Source: Balneolaceae bacterium UBA7797
Lineage (GTDB): Bacteria > Bacteroidota > Rhodothermia > Balneolales > Balneolaceae
Assembly: GCA_002480645.1 (NCBI GenBank)
Contig: DLCN01000026.1
Span: 1-38,125, forward strand
Length of the DNA stretch: 38,125 nt
Reading direction: 5' to 3'
Below the pieces are notes generated by a model. The model was not told the origin of the DNA, did not search any database, and saw nothing but the letters and a program-made list of their open reading frames with translations. Positions 7,218 to 15,015 of this stretch are shown here, piece after piece. How positions within the stretch are numbered: the first letter of the stretch is position 1; every line of letters begins with the position of its first letter. A program made the translations under genes and the position numbers.

Positions 7218-8462
7218 TTGGATAATAACTATCAGGAATTTTTAAAAGAATCAGTCACTAAAGAAGAGAAATCACCTGTTAACACTGAGCCAAAGAATAA
7301 GCCGACCTTAAAAACGATCGGGTTCCATTTACTGCTGTTTGTACTCACCTTCGCATCGGTGTCGGTGGTGAGCACTTTTTTAGTGGGCCGGGATATTCAG
7401 ACATTCATGCTTGGTGGCATCCCGATTCCCTATCCTTCGGGAGGAGATCTGCTTACGGGAGCCCTGTTTGCCGCCCTCTTGCTCTCTTTTTTAACGTTTC
7501 ATGAATTCGGGCACTACTTCGCTGCCGTCTATCATAAAGTGAGGGTTACGTTACCCTATTATATCCCCATGCCGGTCGGGATCGGTACGCTGGGAGCGGT
7601 GATCCGCATCAAAGAACAGATTCACGATACGCGTAAGTTGTTCGATATCGGCGTGGCCGGACCTCTGGCCGGATTTGTGGTTTCACTGATCGTGTTGCTT
7701 ATCGGATTTTCGAACCTGCCCCCGGCCGAATTTCTCAATAATTTCGGCGATCACAGTTCGGTGGTAAATTTCTACAATGCCAATGGCCATTACCCTGACG
7801 AACCTTTTCTGGAGGAAGGACTCACTGCTTTTTTATTCGGTAAAACCCCGCTTTACAGTTTTCTTTCTTCCTTTTTTGATGCTGCCCCACCCATGTGGGA
7901 GATCATGCACTATCCGTTCTTACTGGCAGGTTGGTTCGGACTCTTTTTTACGGCATTAAATCTGATGCCGGTGGGACAACTTGATGGCGGACACATCCTT
8001 TATTCATTGATCGGCTATAAAAAGCATAAGATCGTTGCCCGGTTATTCTTCACCTTTATAACCATTCTCGCCGGAATTGAAGCCGTGCCGATGATCTACA
8101 ACTGGGTTTCCGATTTTGACCACCCATTTGGGATGCTTTCCTGGCTGATCTGGGCAGCGGTGCTCATCCTTATCATGAGTAAGGCATTTAACCGCGATCA
8201 ATACTGGATCTCCGCCCTGTTTCCGCTTTCCCTGATCAGTTCAGCGGTTTACTTATATGTGATAAAAAGCGGTGTGAATTCAGACTCTTCCGCGATCTGG
8301 CTGTTCTGGACTTTTTTCATCGCCTTTATCGTTAAGGTCGAACACCCACCGGTACTCATAGAAAAGCCGCTTACCCCCACACGAAAAGTGCTTGGCTGGC
8401 TAAGTATGATTATCTTTGTGCTATCAATCAGTTTAAATCCATTATCAATCATTACCCCCTGA
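7218..8462 (+). CDS. Site-2-protease-like (M50) intramembrane metalloprotease
   Basis: M50 proteases cleave within or near membrane helices, often releasing anti-sigma factors or transcription factors. This 414-residue protein begins with TTG; the first ATG lies far downstream inside the membrane domain, so TTG is the best start. About eight hydrophobic segments are visible. The zinc site HEFGH occurs in LTFHEFGHYFAA (about residues 95-100), and the third ligand is in the LDGGH of LMPVGQLDGGHILYS. The order FTALNLMPVGQLDGGH and the absence of a PDZ domain match the plant EGY / archaeal S2P subgroup rather than RseP. The lipoprotein gene starts 3 bp after its stop, which suggests co-transcription. 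Confidence 0.9.
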   Translation: MDNNYQEFLKESVTKEEKSPVNTEPKNKPTLKTIGFHLLLFVLTFASVSVVSTFLVGRDIQTFMLGGIPIPYPSGGDLLTGALFAALLLSFLTFHEFGHYFAAVYHKVRVTLPYYIPMPVGIGTLGAVIRIKEQIHDTRKLFDIGVAGPLAGFVVSLIVLLIGFSNLPPAEFLNNFGDHSSVVNFYNANGHYPDEPFLEEGLTAFLFGKTPLYSFLSSFFDAAPPMWEIMHYPFLLAGWFGLFFTALNLMPVGQLDGGHILYSLIGYKKHKIVARLFFTFITILAGIEAVPMIYNWVSDFDHPFGMLSWLIWAAVLILIMSKAFNRDQYWISALFPLSLISSAVYLYVIKSGVNSDSSAIWLFWTFFIAFIVKVEHPPVLIEKPLTPTRKVLGWLSMIIFVLSISLNPLSIITP

Positions 8463-8465
8463 TTT

Positions 8466-8885
8466 ATGAAATATCTTGTACTCTCTGTTTCTCTATTGAT
8501 CGGTCTCACCGCCTGTGGACAGAATAAATCCAACACCCAAACACTGGAGGCTCAGGTTGATCAGATGCTGGAACAGGATCAGTATGTGGAAGCCCTGCAA
8601 CTGCTCGACGGACAAACCGAATCTGCCGAGGTCCTTCAACTAAAAGAGAAAACGCATCTCAATTATGGTCTTTTCTTAGAATACCGCGACTCTCAGGTAA
8701 CCGACATGAAAGAAAAGATGAATGCGGCGCTGAGACAGTATGTTAAAGTACTGGAGATCAATAAGAATAATGAAAAAGCCATCTCTGAGATCGAGCAGAT
8801 CCTGGGAATTTACGCCACTTTCGGCGATCGTAAGCCCGCGGATGATGTTCTGGCCGATCTTCGGAAAATGGGCTGGAACGTCTAA
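8466..8885 (+). CDS. Small TPR-like lipoprotein
   Basis: This is a 139-residue predicted lipoprotein. The N-terminus is a lipoprotein signal with the lipobox LTAC, so Cys18 (within GLTACGQNK) would be lipidated after cleavage. The rest is helical: residues 28-60 (VDQMLEQDQYVEALQLL) have tetratricopeptide-like spacing, and residues about 85-115 form another helix pair. I cannot assign a role. It is tucked between the M50 protease and smpB with a tight upstream junction, so it may be translated from the protease mRNA. Confidence 0.8.
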   Translation: MKYLVLSVSLLIGLTACGQNKSNTQTLEAQVDQMLEQDQYVEALQLLDGQTESAEVLQLKEKTHLNYGLFLEYRDSQVTDMKEKMNAALRQYVKVLEINKNNEKAISEIEQILGIYATFGDRKPADDVLADLRKMGWNV

Positions 8886-8935
8886 CTATACCTTGTTCAG
8901 TTCCGGACTGATCCGGGACTTCAAACCAATAGATT

Positions 8936-9409
8936 ATGAGCGACAAAAAGACCACCCCAACCATCAGTAATAAAAAAGCCTACCACGATTATCATATCGA
9001 GGAGACGTTCGAAGCCGGACTGGTTCTTCAGGGAACTGAGGTGAAGTCGCTACGTGCCGGAAAAGCCAGTTTTACTGATGCATTCGCCTTTATTCGTGAT
9101 GGCGAGGTCTTTTTACGCGAACTGTACATAAAGCCTTATGAGCAAGGTTCCTACTACAATCATGATCCCCGCCGCCCCCGAAAATTACTTCTCAATAAAA
9201 AAGAGATCCAATCTTTGGAAAAAGGTATTCAACAGAAAGGAAATACGCTGATTCCTCTCAAGATCTACTTTAAAGGCGGTTACGCAAAAGTACTGATCGG
9301 CTTAGCCCGCGGTAAAAAGCAATACGACAAGCGGGACAGCATTAAAGAAAAAGATGTAAAACGGCAGATCGACCGCAATGTGAAGGGAAGTTTTAAGGTG
9401 AACTTATAA
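8936..9409 (+). CDS. smpB: SsrA-binding protein SmpB
   Basis: SmpB binds tmRNA and delivers it to stalled ribosomes for trans-translation. The 157-residue protein has the usual length and conserved blocks: NKKAYHDYHIEETFEAGLVLQGTEVKSLR at the N-terminus (family 'N+kA.hdy.i.e..EAGi.L.GtEVKSlR'), DAFAFI..GEVFL, HDPRRPRKLLL and LARGKKQYDKR, ending with the basic KDVKRQIDRNVKG tail. A shared terminator follows 40 bp later, and rnpB approaches on the opposite strand. Two RNA-centred housekeeping genes are thus convergent. Confidence 0.97.
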   Translation: MSDKKTTPTISNKKAYHDYHIEETFEAGLVLQGTEVKSLRAGKASFTDAFAFIRDGEVFLRELYIKPYEQGSYYNHDPRRPRKLLLNKKEIQSLEKGIQQKGNTLIPLKIYFKGGYAKVLIGLARGKKQYDKRDSIKEKDVKRQIDRNVKGSFKVNL

Positions 9410-9445
9410 CTCAACCGACCCAACCATCCGGAATTCATTAAAAAA

Positions 9446-9476
9446 ACAAAACCCCGTCCTTTCAGACGGGGTTTTC
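9446..9476. terminator. Bidirectional rho-independent terminator between smpB and rnpB
   Basis: An A-run is followed by the stem AACCCCGTC, a CTTTCA loop, GACGGGGTT and a T-run. Read either way it gives a GC-rich hairpin followed by U's, so it can end both smpB (rightward) and rnpB (leftward). Confidence 0.9.
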
Positions 9477-9483
9477 ATGTTTA

Positions 9484-9845
9484 GTGGAAAAGCCTGTAAG
9501 CCGGATTCTGTTCCCCATGCCGGGCATGGTTCGGTAATCATTTATCTGGTGCACTCCACCCGATGGCGTTGCGACAAGCGGCACATACCATCTGCATGAG
9601 CTTGCACCCCGCGAGGTTTACCTAGCCCCCGACATCGCTGTACGGGGCGGTGAGCTCTTACCTCACCTTTTCACCCTTACCCCGACGAATCGGGGCGGTT
9701 TATTTTCTGTTGCACTCTCTGTCCCGGTCAGGTCGCCCCGGCCGGTCCTCAGCTTCGCCCGAAGGATCGCTGAGCGCGGTACTTGTTGGTGTCCGGACTT
9801 TCCTCCCTGCATATACATGCAGAGCGATTACCCGGCTTTTCCGTT
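9484..9845 (-). ncRNA. rnpB: RNase P RNA, bacterial type A
   Basis: This is the catalytic RNA that matures tRNA 5' ends. On the minus strand the universal P4 signature GAGGAAAGTCCGGAC is read from 9805 to 9791, and the 3' end carries ACAGAATCCGGCTTACAGGC. P1 closes the molecule: GGAAAAGCC near the 5' end (complement of 9834-9842) pairs with GGCTTTTCC at the 3' end (complement of 9486-9494). The total of about 360 nt is typical for type A. A short frame at 9650-9847 on the plus strand is an artefact of this RNA. The ends are estimated from P1 to within a few bases. Confidence 0.95.
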
Positions 9846-9953
9846 AGCAATATAGGCATTAAAAAACTGATTTGATCAACCCCTGAAAATGTGAACGAGT
9901 ACTGCCAAAGGTGAGTGCTCCCTTTCAGACAATGAGGGATCGTTTTCATCACA

Positions 9954-9985
9954 CAAAAAAAGGGAAGAGTTCTTAACCCTTCCCT
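9954..9985 (-). terminator. Rho-independent terminator after the CT398-like gene
   Basis: Arms AGGGAAG (9961-9967) and CTTCCCT (9979-9985) with an 11-nt loop, followed on the minus strand by a run of eight T's, lie about 30 bp past the stop at 10014. It ends the leftward Nif3/CT398 operon before rnpB. Confidence 0.85.
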
Positions 9986-10013
9986 CTTACGTGCTGATCG
10001 CGATCTATATTTT

Positions 10014-10748
10014 TCAGATCGTCAGTTGTTCTTTTGCTTTATCGAAGAACGACTGATCTACCACAATGCGTCCGCTGTTTTCATCAAAAATGATCTTATT
10101 CATGCGGCGTACCTCTACCTGAACTTGTGGTGGCAGTGCCATACCAAGAGCAGCGCCCCGGTCCATAGCTACTACAGCCATGCCGTTCTGGAGTCCGTCA
10201 CGCAGGCGATTGTAATTACGCAGGTAACGGGCATCGATGCCTTCTTCAACCTCTTTGCGTTTATCCAGCAGAAGATTCTCTTCCTCTTCGGTGGACTTCA
10301 TTACCTCTTTTAAACTATTCTGTTTTTGAGCGTGCAGCTCCTGGGTATGGGCTAGATTTTCACGGGCTTCCTCTATTTCCGGCCCGATCGCTTCTTTTCT
10401 CTTTTTAATTTCTTCGATGCGGGCTTTCGACTTTTCGATCACCTGCTTCTGCACTTCGATCTCTTTGGTTAGTGCATCATATTCGCGATTGTTCCGAACG
10501 CTGAGTTGCTGATCTTCGTATTTCTTCACTTTATCGATGGAACTCTCAACTTCAAGTTCCAGGCTGTTCAGTTCAACACTAAGATCTTTTTCTTCTTGTT
10601 CAAGACGCGCTAATTTTGCTTCATTGCGTGCGATATCAGTTTCAATATCCAGAATGTCTTCCGGCAGATCACCTCTCAGTTGTTTGATCTCATCGATTCG
10701 GCTGTCGATGTATTGTAGATTCGCTAGCTTTTGCAGTACTTCTTTCAT
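10014..10748 (-). CDS. CT398-like coiled-coil protein with degenerate zinc ribbon
   Basis: This family (DUF164/zf-RING_7) has a long coiled coil and a C-terminal four-cysteine zinc ribbon; its role is poorly defined. The 244-residue protein has a near-continuous charged coiled coil at about 1-175, including the family's RNNREYDALTKEIE (about 85-98). The ribbon outline survives at about 195-230: LPPQVQVEV, then NKIIF, then SGRIVVD, matching 'PPQ...i......ii.C..CGRIl'. All cysteine positions are replaced, for example Asp222 and Ser225 in FDENSGRI. I see no cysteine anywhere in the protein, so it cannot bind zinc the family way. Its start is 5 bp past the Nif3-like stop, an arrangement common in bacteria. 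Confidence 0.87.
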   Translation of the reverse strand: MKEVLQKLANLQYIDSRIDEIKQLRGDLPEDILDIETDIARNEAKLARLEQEEKDLSVELNSLELEVESSIDKVKKYEDQQLSVRNNREYDALTKEIEVQKQVIEKSKARIEEIKKRKEAIGPEIEEARENLAHTQELHAQKQNSLKEVMKSTEEEENLLLDKRKEVEEGIDARYLRNYNRLRDGLQNGMAVVAMDRGAALGMALPPQVQVEVRRMNKIIFDENSGRIVVDQSFFDKAKEQLTI

Positions 10749-10753
10749 GGATG

Positions 10754-11818
10754 TTATTCAGCTTGGATGGATAGATTTGATTCAGGATCAGAAACGTAGA
10801 TTTTCATCGGGTTACTCACCGTTTCGGTAACGGTAACCTGCAGCCCTTCAAAAGCATCACTTAATTCATTTTTCAATGCTTCGGCAATAGGAAACTCACT
10901 TTCATAGTGGCCTACATCAACCAGTAAAAAGTCGTCCTTTTCGGTAAAATAATCGTGGTATTTGATGTCGGCGGTTACAAAGGCCTGAACTCCGGCAGCA
11001 ATGGCCTTTTGTTTCAGGGAAACTCCCGCACCACCGCAAACGGCCACTTTTTTGATTCGGCCAACTTCGCCGGAATAGCGAACAGCACGTACATTCAGTG
11101 CTTTCGATACAAGGTGTAAAAACTCATTTTGGCCAACCCCTTCTTCAGGGTACTCCCCGATCACGCCCATACCGTAATTCTGAGATGGGGATTCCAGCTC
11201 TGTTACCTGAAATGTGCCGGCTTTCAATAAGCCCTCTTTAGCCAAACCGCCTTTCAGGGTCGGTAAAAGATGTTTATCGATGATGGCTTCGAAGCAGATC
11301 AGATTATGCTCCCGGTTCTCCACATGAAAATAATGTGCTTCTTCGGCAGAATAATAATTGAGAAGCTTCATAATGGCTTCCGGATCATCATGAGCAGTCA
11401 CCAGCCGGATCTTATGACTCACATTATAGCTTTTATCTAAAAAGCGTAGGTCATCAAGTCCCAGAATATTCGCCAAAACAAAGGAAACGCCGTCTAATGC
11501 GGCATCGAGATTGGTATGAGCAACCAGTAAACCGATATCATTCTTTATAAGCTTATAGATAATGCGGCCCTGCTCGTCGGTGGGGTTTATGGACCCGATC
11601 TTATTAAAAATGAGCGGGTGATGAGCAACGATGAGTTCACAATTCTTGTTGATAGCTTCAGCAACAATTTCGTCGGTAATATCGAGGCAGGTGAGTACGG
11701 AGTTAACCTCGGCGTCGGGGTCTCCTACTAGTAATCCAACATTATCGTAATCCAGTTTGATGCTCGGTGGAGCCCATTGATTCAAAAAGGTGGATATGTG
11801 CCGGATTCTTACTGCCAC
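10754..11818 (-). CDS. Nif3-like dinuclear metal-centre protein (DUF34)
   Basis: Nif3/YbgI/YqfO proteins form toroidal hexamers with two metals per subunit. GTP cyclohydrolase I-like activity has been proposed but the role is unsettled. In this 354-residue protein the metal motifs are intact: AHHPLIF (about 65-71), AHTNLDAA (about 100-107) and VDVGHYESE near the C-terminus. The opening W.P.......DNVGLLVGD is typical. The middle (about 130-230) is the extra PII-like insert of the long YqfO form; short YbgI forms of about 250 residues lack it. It heads a leftward two-gene operon. Confidence 0.93.
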   Translation of the reverse strand: MAVRIRHISTFLNQWAPPSIKLDYDNVGLLVGDPDAEVNSVLTCLDITDEIVAEAINKNCELIVAHHPLIFNKIGSINPTDEQGRIIYKLIKNDIGLLVAHTNLDAALDGVSFVLANILGLDDLRFLDKSYNVSHKIRLVTAHDDPEAIMKLLNYYSAEEAHYFHVENREHNLICFEAIIDKHLLPTLKGGLAKEGLLKAGTFQVTELESPSQNYGMGVIGEYPEEGVGQNEFLHLVSKALNVRAVRYSGEVGRIKKVAVCGGAGVSLKQKAIAAGVQAFVTADIKYHDYFTEKDDFLLVDVGHYESEFPIAEALKNELSDAFEGLQVTVTETVSNPMKIYVSDPESNLSIQAE

Positions 11819-12009
11819 TTTAGTTCCCCTTTATTGCTTTAGGGTATTGTAAGCAGCCCGGCGAATGGACGATATAAGTGCAGTATTTCAGAACCAAAAA
11901 TGTGATTTTGTTACGTCTCATTTGAGCTACCAAAAATAACACTAATCCCCGACTAAAAAAACTATATTCCACGTAAACATCATAAATTAGAGAAAAAGAC
12001 CTGTCTCCC

Positions 12010-12714
12010 ATGTCAAATAATGAAATAAAAGAGAATCTGGAACTCATCAGAACGTCGATAAAGGAAGTTTGTGAGCAATGCGGTAGAGACCCGAAGGAAG
12101 TAACGCTGGTTGCGGTAAGTAAGACCAAACCCAACGAAATGATCGAAGAAGCACTACGTTGGGATCAGCTTCATTTCGGTGAGAACCGTATGCAGGAGCT
12201 GCAATCAAAAATGGACGAGATCGAACATGCCGGTATCCAATGGCACATGATCGGCACCATGCAGTCTAATAAAATCAAATACATTGCAGAAAAAGTGCAC
12301 TGGATTCACTCTGTACCTAAAGCCAAATATCTGAATGAGATCGAAAAACGAGCCAAAGATGCTGGACGAACCATCAATGTGCTCATTCAGGTAAATATCA
12401 GCGGGGAGGATCAGAAAAGTGGCTGCGAACCGTCTCAACTGGCCTCCATTCTTGAACACGCCAAAACGCTGGATCACGTTCGGGTTCGGGGCCTGATGGG
12501 TATGGCCACCAATGTGGATGATCCGGAGGAAGTCCGCCCGGAATTTGCCTTACTTAAGCAGGTCCTGGAGGATCACACCCACCTGAACGGCAAAAATGTT
12601 GCGCTTACTGAGCTTTCGATGGGTATGACAAACGATTATAAAGTTGCCATCGAAGAAGGGGCCACCATGGTTAGGATCGGCAGTGCGATCTTTGGTTCGC
12701 GAAACTATGCTTGA
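12010..12714 (+). CDS. YggS-family PLP-binding protein (PLP homeostasis)
   Basis: YggS/PLPBP proteins bind pyridoxal phosphate without known catalysis and keep vitamin B6 and amino-acid pools balanced. The 234-residue protein is a single alanine-racemase-like barrel of the usual length. The PLP lysine is in VAVSKTKP (about residue 38), followed by FGENRMQEL, WHMIGTMQSNK, NISGEDQKSGC, RGLMGMAT and the phosphate-binding LSMGMTNDYKVAIEEGATMVRIGSAIFG. It is followed after about 50 bp by two small membrane proteins and DivIVA. The yggS-divIVA neighbourhood is also found in Gram-positive cell-division clusters, usually with YggT and SepF, which are absent here. Confidence 0.93.
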   Translation: MSNNEIKENLELIRTSIKEVCEQCGRDPKEVTLVAVSKTKPNEMIEEALRWDQLHFGENRMQELQSKMDEIEHAGIQWHMIGTMQSNKIKYIAEKVHWIHSVPKAKYLNEIEKRAKDAGRTINVLIQVNISGEDQKSGCEPSQLASILEHAKTLDHVRVRGLMGMATNVDDPEEVRPEFALLKQVLEDHTHLNGKNVALTELSMGMTNDYKVAIEEGATMVRIGSAIFGSRNYA

Positions 12715-12766
12715 TTAATTGCGTAGCTGTGAACACTTTAACAAAAACTAAAAAGTTACGGGCATT

Positions 12767-13048
12767 ATGTTATTTGGATTACCGTGGTATGCGATCATAC
12801 CAATAGTTGCTATTGTGGGAGGTATTTATGCGGGCCTCAGAGAAAAAGAAATGAAACTTGAGGAAAAAAGACTCGCCCACGCAAAGGAATCGAACGAGCT
12901 CCGCAAAATGATCATGAATCTGAAAGGGCGCATTGAAAACCTGGAAGCCATTATTGTTGAGAAAGACTCCGAAAAGAAAAATATCACCATTGATGATATT
13001 GAGATCAAAGATGAGGGCTCTTCCGGTAAAGGACGTGTGAGGAATTAA
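12767..13048 (+). CDS. Small PspB-like membrane coiled-coil protein
   Basis: This 93-residue protein has one N-terminal membrane helix (about 5-23, PWYAIIPIVAIVGGIYAGL), a charged helix and a short coiled coil (about 45-65, MNLKGRIENLEAIIVEKD). The order and the RI..LEAI segment resemble the phage-shock protein PspB, but it lacks a clear PspB end (DAEHPNW) and no pspA or pspC is nearby. The family call is therefore by architecture only. The tail after residue 70 is acidic. A similar gene follows after 3 bp, and DivIVA follows that. Confidence 0.75.
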   Translation: MLFGLPWYAIIPIVAIVGGIYAGLREKEMKLEEKRLAHAKESNELRKMIMNLKGRIENLEAIIVEKDSEKKNITIDDIEIKDEGSSGKGRVRN

Positions 13049-13051
13049 CCC

Positions 13052-13396
13052 ATGCCTGAAGAATTATTTATAATTGCATTAACAGCTATTGTTTTCGGCA
13101 CAGGTTTTCTGGCCTTTCTCTTCTGGAATATCTTCAGCCTCATCCGGCGTAAAATTGATAAAGACGCCGCAAAGAATCAGGCCGTCGATCCGCAGTTCTT
13201 TAAAGCACTGGGTGAATGGAAACGTAGTACCGAAAAAAGACTTACCAACCTGGAAGCGATCGTAACTGATGAAGAAGTCGAGGACATTAAGATCGGCTCT
13301 ACCTCCGCAACCGGAGAGATCGAAATTGAAGATGAAACCGTTCGCAAAAAAGAGGATACAAAAGGCGGGAATCTCAGGAACATGTTAAATGAATAA
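13052..13396 (+). CDS. Second small PspB-like membrane coiled-coil protein
   Basis: This 114-residue protein has one N-terminal membrane helix (about 5-28, FIIALTAIVFGTGFLAFLFW), a basic stop-transfer segment (RRKIDKDAAK), then a helix with WKRSTEKRLTNLEAIVTDE, the same '+R...LEAI' coiled-coil end seen in the upstream gene, and an acidic tail. The two genes are 3 bp apart and probably translationally linked. They may be diverged duplicates and could pair. No function is known to me. Placement directly before DivIVA suggests envelope or division-site work, which is inference. Confidence 0.75.
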   Translation: MPEELFIIALTAIVFGTGFLAFLFWNIFSLIRRKIDKDAAKNQAVDPQFFKALGEWKRSTEKRLTNLEAIVTDEEVEDIKIGSTSATGEIEIEDETVRKKEDTKGGNLRNMLNE

Positions 13397-13445
13397 ATGT
13401 TACTTTAATTAAGCTTGGCACTATAAAAAGTAACTATTCGGTTCT

Positions 13446-14132
13446 ATGAAAATCACTCCTTTAGAAATTAAACAACAACAATTCGAAAAGTCTTTGAGAG
13501 GCTATGATGTCGCAGACGTTCAGGCCTTTCTTACGTTGGTATCTACAGAGTTTGAATATCTCATTACAAAGAATAAGGAACTTGAGGATCAGATCGACAA
13601 GTTATCTGACCGGGTTAAACATTACGAACGTGTAGAAGAAGCCTTGCACGAGACCTTGCAAACCACTAAAGAATCGGTGGCTCAGAAAATGGATAATGCC
13701 CGTTCTGAGGCAAAAAATACCGTAACCAAAGCGCAGATGGATGCCGAAGCGATCGTTCAGGAAGCGAATCAGGAGCGTATGAAGATCCGGCAAAGCATCC
13801 TGCGATTACTGGATAAGCGTGAAGAGATCATCGCCGGCATCACTTCGTATCTGGATAATGCCAAAGCGCAGGTGGATAAGTTTTCCAGAGACGACATGAA
13901 GATATTTGATGTGCCCGAAGAAGCGACCACCGACTCCTCCGTTTCTGATATGGAGGAGACCGAAGTGACGGACGAGAAGAAAAAAGAACCTACAGAGACT
14001 GCTGCAAGCAGCCGTTTCGCCTTTGATGACGAATCTTTGGAAACAGAATCGGATGATATCATCGATGAAGACGACAGCGCCTTTCCTCCCGGCACCGATC
14101 GCCTGAATGACATTCTGGATGAAATAGATTAA
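13446..14132 (+). CDS. divIVA: DivIVA-domain protein
   Basis: DivIVA proteins sense negatively curved membrane at poles and septa and recruit partners. The 228-residue protein starts with the diagnostic membrane-binding region: MKITPLEIKQQQFEKSLRGYD, then VQAFLTLVSTEFEYL (family 'tPldI....F.....GYd..eVd.FL'). A long coiled coil runs from about 35 to 150. The last 75 residues are low-complexity and very acidic, ending SAFPPGTDRLNDILDEID, and look disordered with a short C-terminal helix. DivIVA is best known from Gram-positives, but versions occur in Bacteroidota relatives. PNP follows after 33 bp. Confidence 0.9.
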   Translation: MKITPLEIKQQQFEKSLRGYDVADVQAFLTLVSTEFEYLITKNKELEDQIDKLSDRVKHYERVEEALHETLQTTKESVAQKMDNARSEAKNTVTKAQMDAEAIVQEANQERMKIRQSILRLLDKREEIIAGITSYLDNAKAQVDKFSRDDMKIFDVPEEATTDSSVSDMEETEVTDEKKKEPTETAASSRFAFDDESLETESDDIIDEDDSAFPPGTDRLNDILDEID

Positions 14133-14165
14133 TTTCACCCGTCCATTTTACAACGAATTATCAGC

Positions 14166-14996
14166 ATGGATACAGTACAGGAATTTCGTAGAAAACGCGA
14201 AGAAGCGGGCGCTTACATCCGCTCCAAAACAGATTTTAAACCCGAATACCTTTTAATTCTGGGAACCGGTCTCGGTCAGTTAGCCGAAGAGATCGACGAA
14301 GTTATTACCATTAATTACGATGAGATCCCTCACTTTCCGGTGTCAACAGTTGAAAGTCATGCCGGAAAACTGATCTTTGGTGAATTGGGTGGTAAACCGG
14401 TCGTAGCCATGCAAGGGCGTTTTCACTACTACGAAGGGTATACCATGCAGCAGATCGTGTTTCCATTACGGGTGGCAAAGTCGCTGGGAGCACAAACGCT
14501 CATCGTTAGCAATGCCTGCGGGGGATTGAATCCGAATTTCCGCCGGGGCGACATCATGCTCATCAACGATCACATCAACTTTCTGGCCGACAATCCGCTG
14601 ATCGGCCCCAATGATGACGAACTTGGTCCGCGCTTTCCGGATATGAGTGAGCCTTATACCGCAAGACTGGTTGAAACTGCCGAAAACGTAGCCCTTGAAC
14701 TGGGCATTAAAATGCATGAAGGCGTGTATCTTGCCGTAAGCGGTCCCATGATGGAAACCAAAGCAGAATATCGCTACATGCGTAATTTAGGTGCCGACGT
14801 GGTGGGAATGAGCACTGTTCCGGAGGTTATAGCCGCAGTGCACATGGGAATGGATGTACTCGGGATCTCTGTGATCACCGACGAATGTTTCCCTGACTCT
14901 CTGATGCCGGTGGAACTTGAAGATGTATTGGCAGCCGCAGCTATGGCAGAACCTAAAATGACTCAGGTCATCATCGGAGTGCTCGAGAAGCTCTGA
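14166..14996 (+). CDS. Purine nucleoside phosphorylase (trimeric class)
   Basis: The enzyme splits purine nucleosides with phosphate into base and (deoxy)ribose 1-phosphate for salvage. The 276-residue length and motifs fit the trimeric PNP/MTAP superfamily: GTGLGQLA (33-40) and SNACGG (115-120) for phosphate, ESHAGKLIFG, GRFHYYEGY, the base-pocket glutamate Glu197 in GPMMETKAEYR, and GADVVGMSTVPE (209-220). The base-contact Asn of human PNP (Asn243, in SLITN) aligns with Asp239 in SVITD. An Asp here is known from MTAP enzymes that accept 6-aminopurines, so specificity could differ from strict inosine/guanosine. Gene order suggests read-through from divIVA. Confidence 0.92.
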   Translation: MDTVQEFRRKREEAGAYIRSKTDFKPEYLLILGTGLGQLAEEIDEVITINYDEIPHFPVSTVESHAGKLIFGELGGKPVVAMQGRFHYYEGYTMQQIVFPLRVAKSLGAQTLIVSNACGGLNPNFRRGDIMLINDHINFLADNPLIGPNDDELGPRFPDMSEPYTARLVETAENVALELGIKMHEGVYLAVSGPMMETKAEYRYMRNLGADVVGMSTVPEVIAAVHMGMDVLGISVITDECFPDSLMPVELEDVLAAAAMAEPKMTQVIIGVLEKL

Positions 14997-15015
14997 TCGG
15001 CGTACTACTTTCCGT

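Noticed and set aside
9650..9952. Short frames on both strands over 9650-9952
   Set aside because: They are shadows of the RNase P RNA gene.
11820..12134. 104-codon minus-strand frame upstream of the Nif3-like gene
   Set aside because: It overlaps the YggS start and promoter and has no motifs; the intergenic role is more likely.
12767..13396. Phage-shock (psp) operon
   Set aside because: No pspA, pspC or pspF is present; only the small-protein outline is shared.
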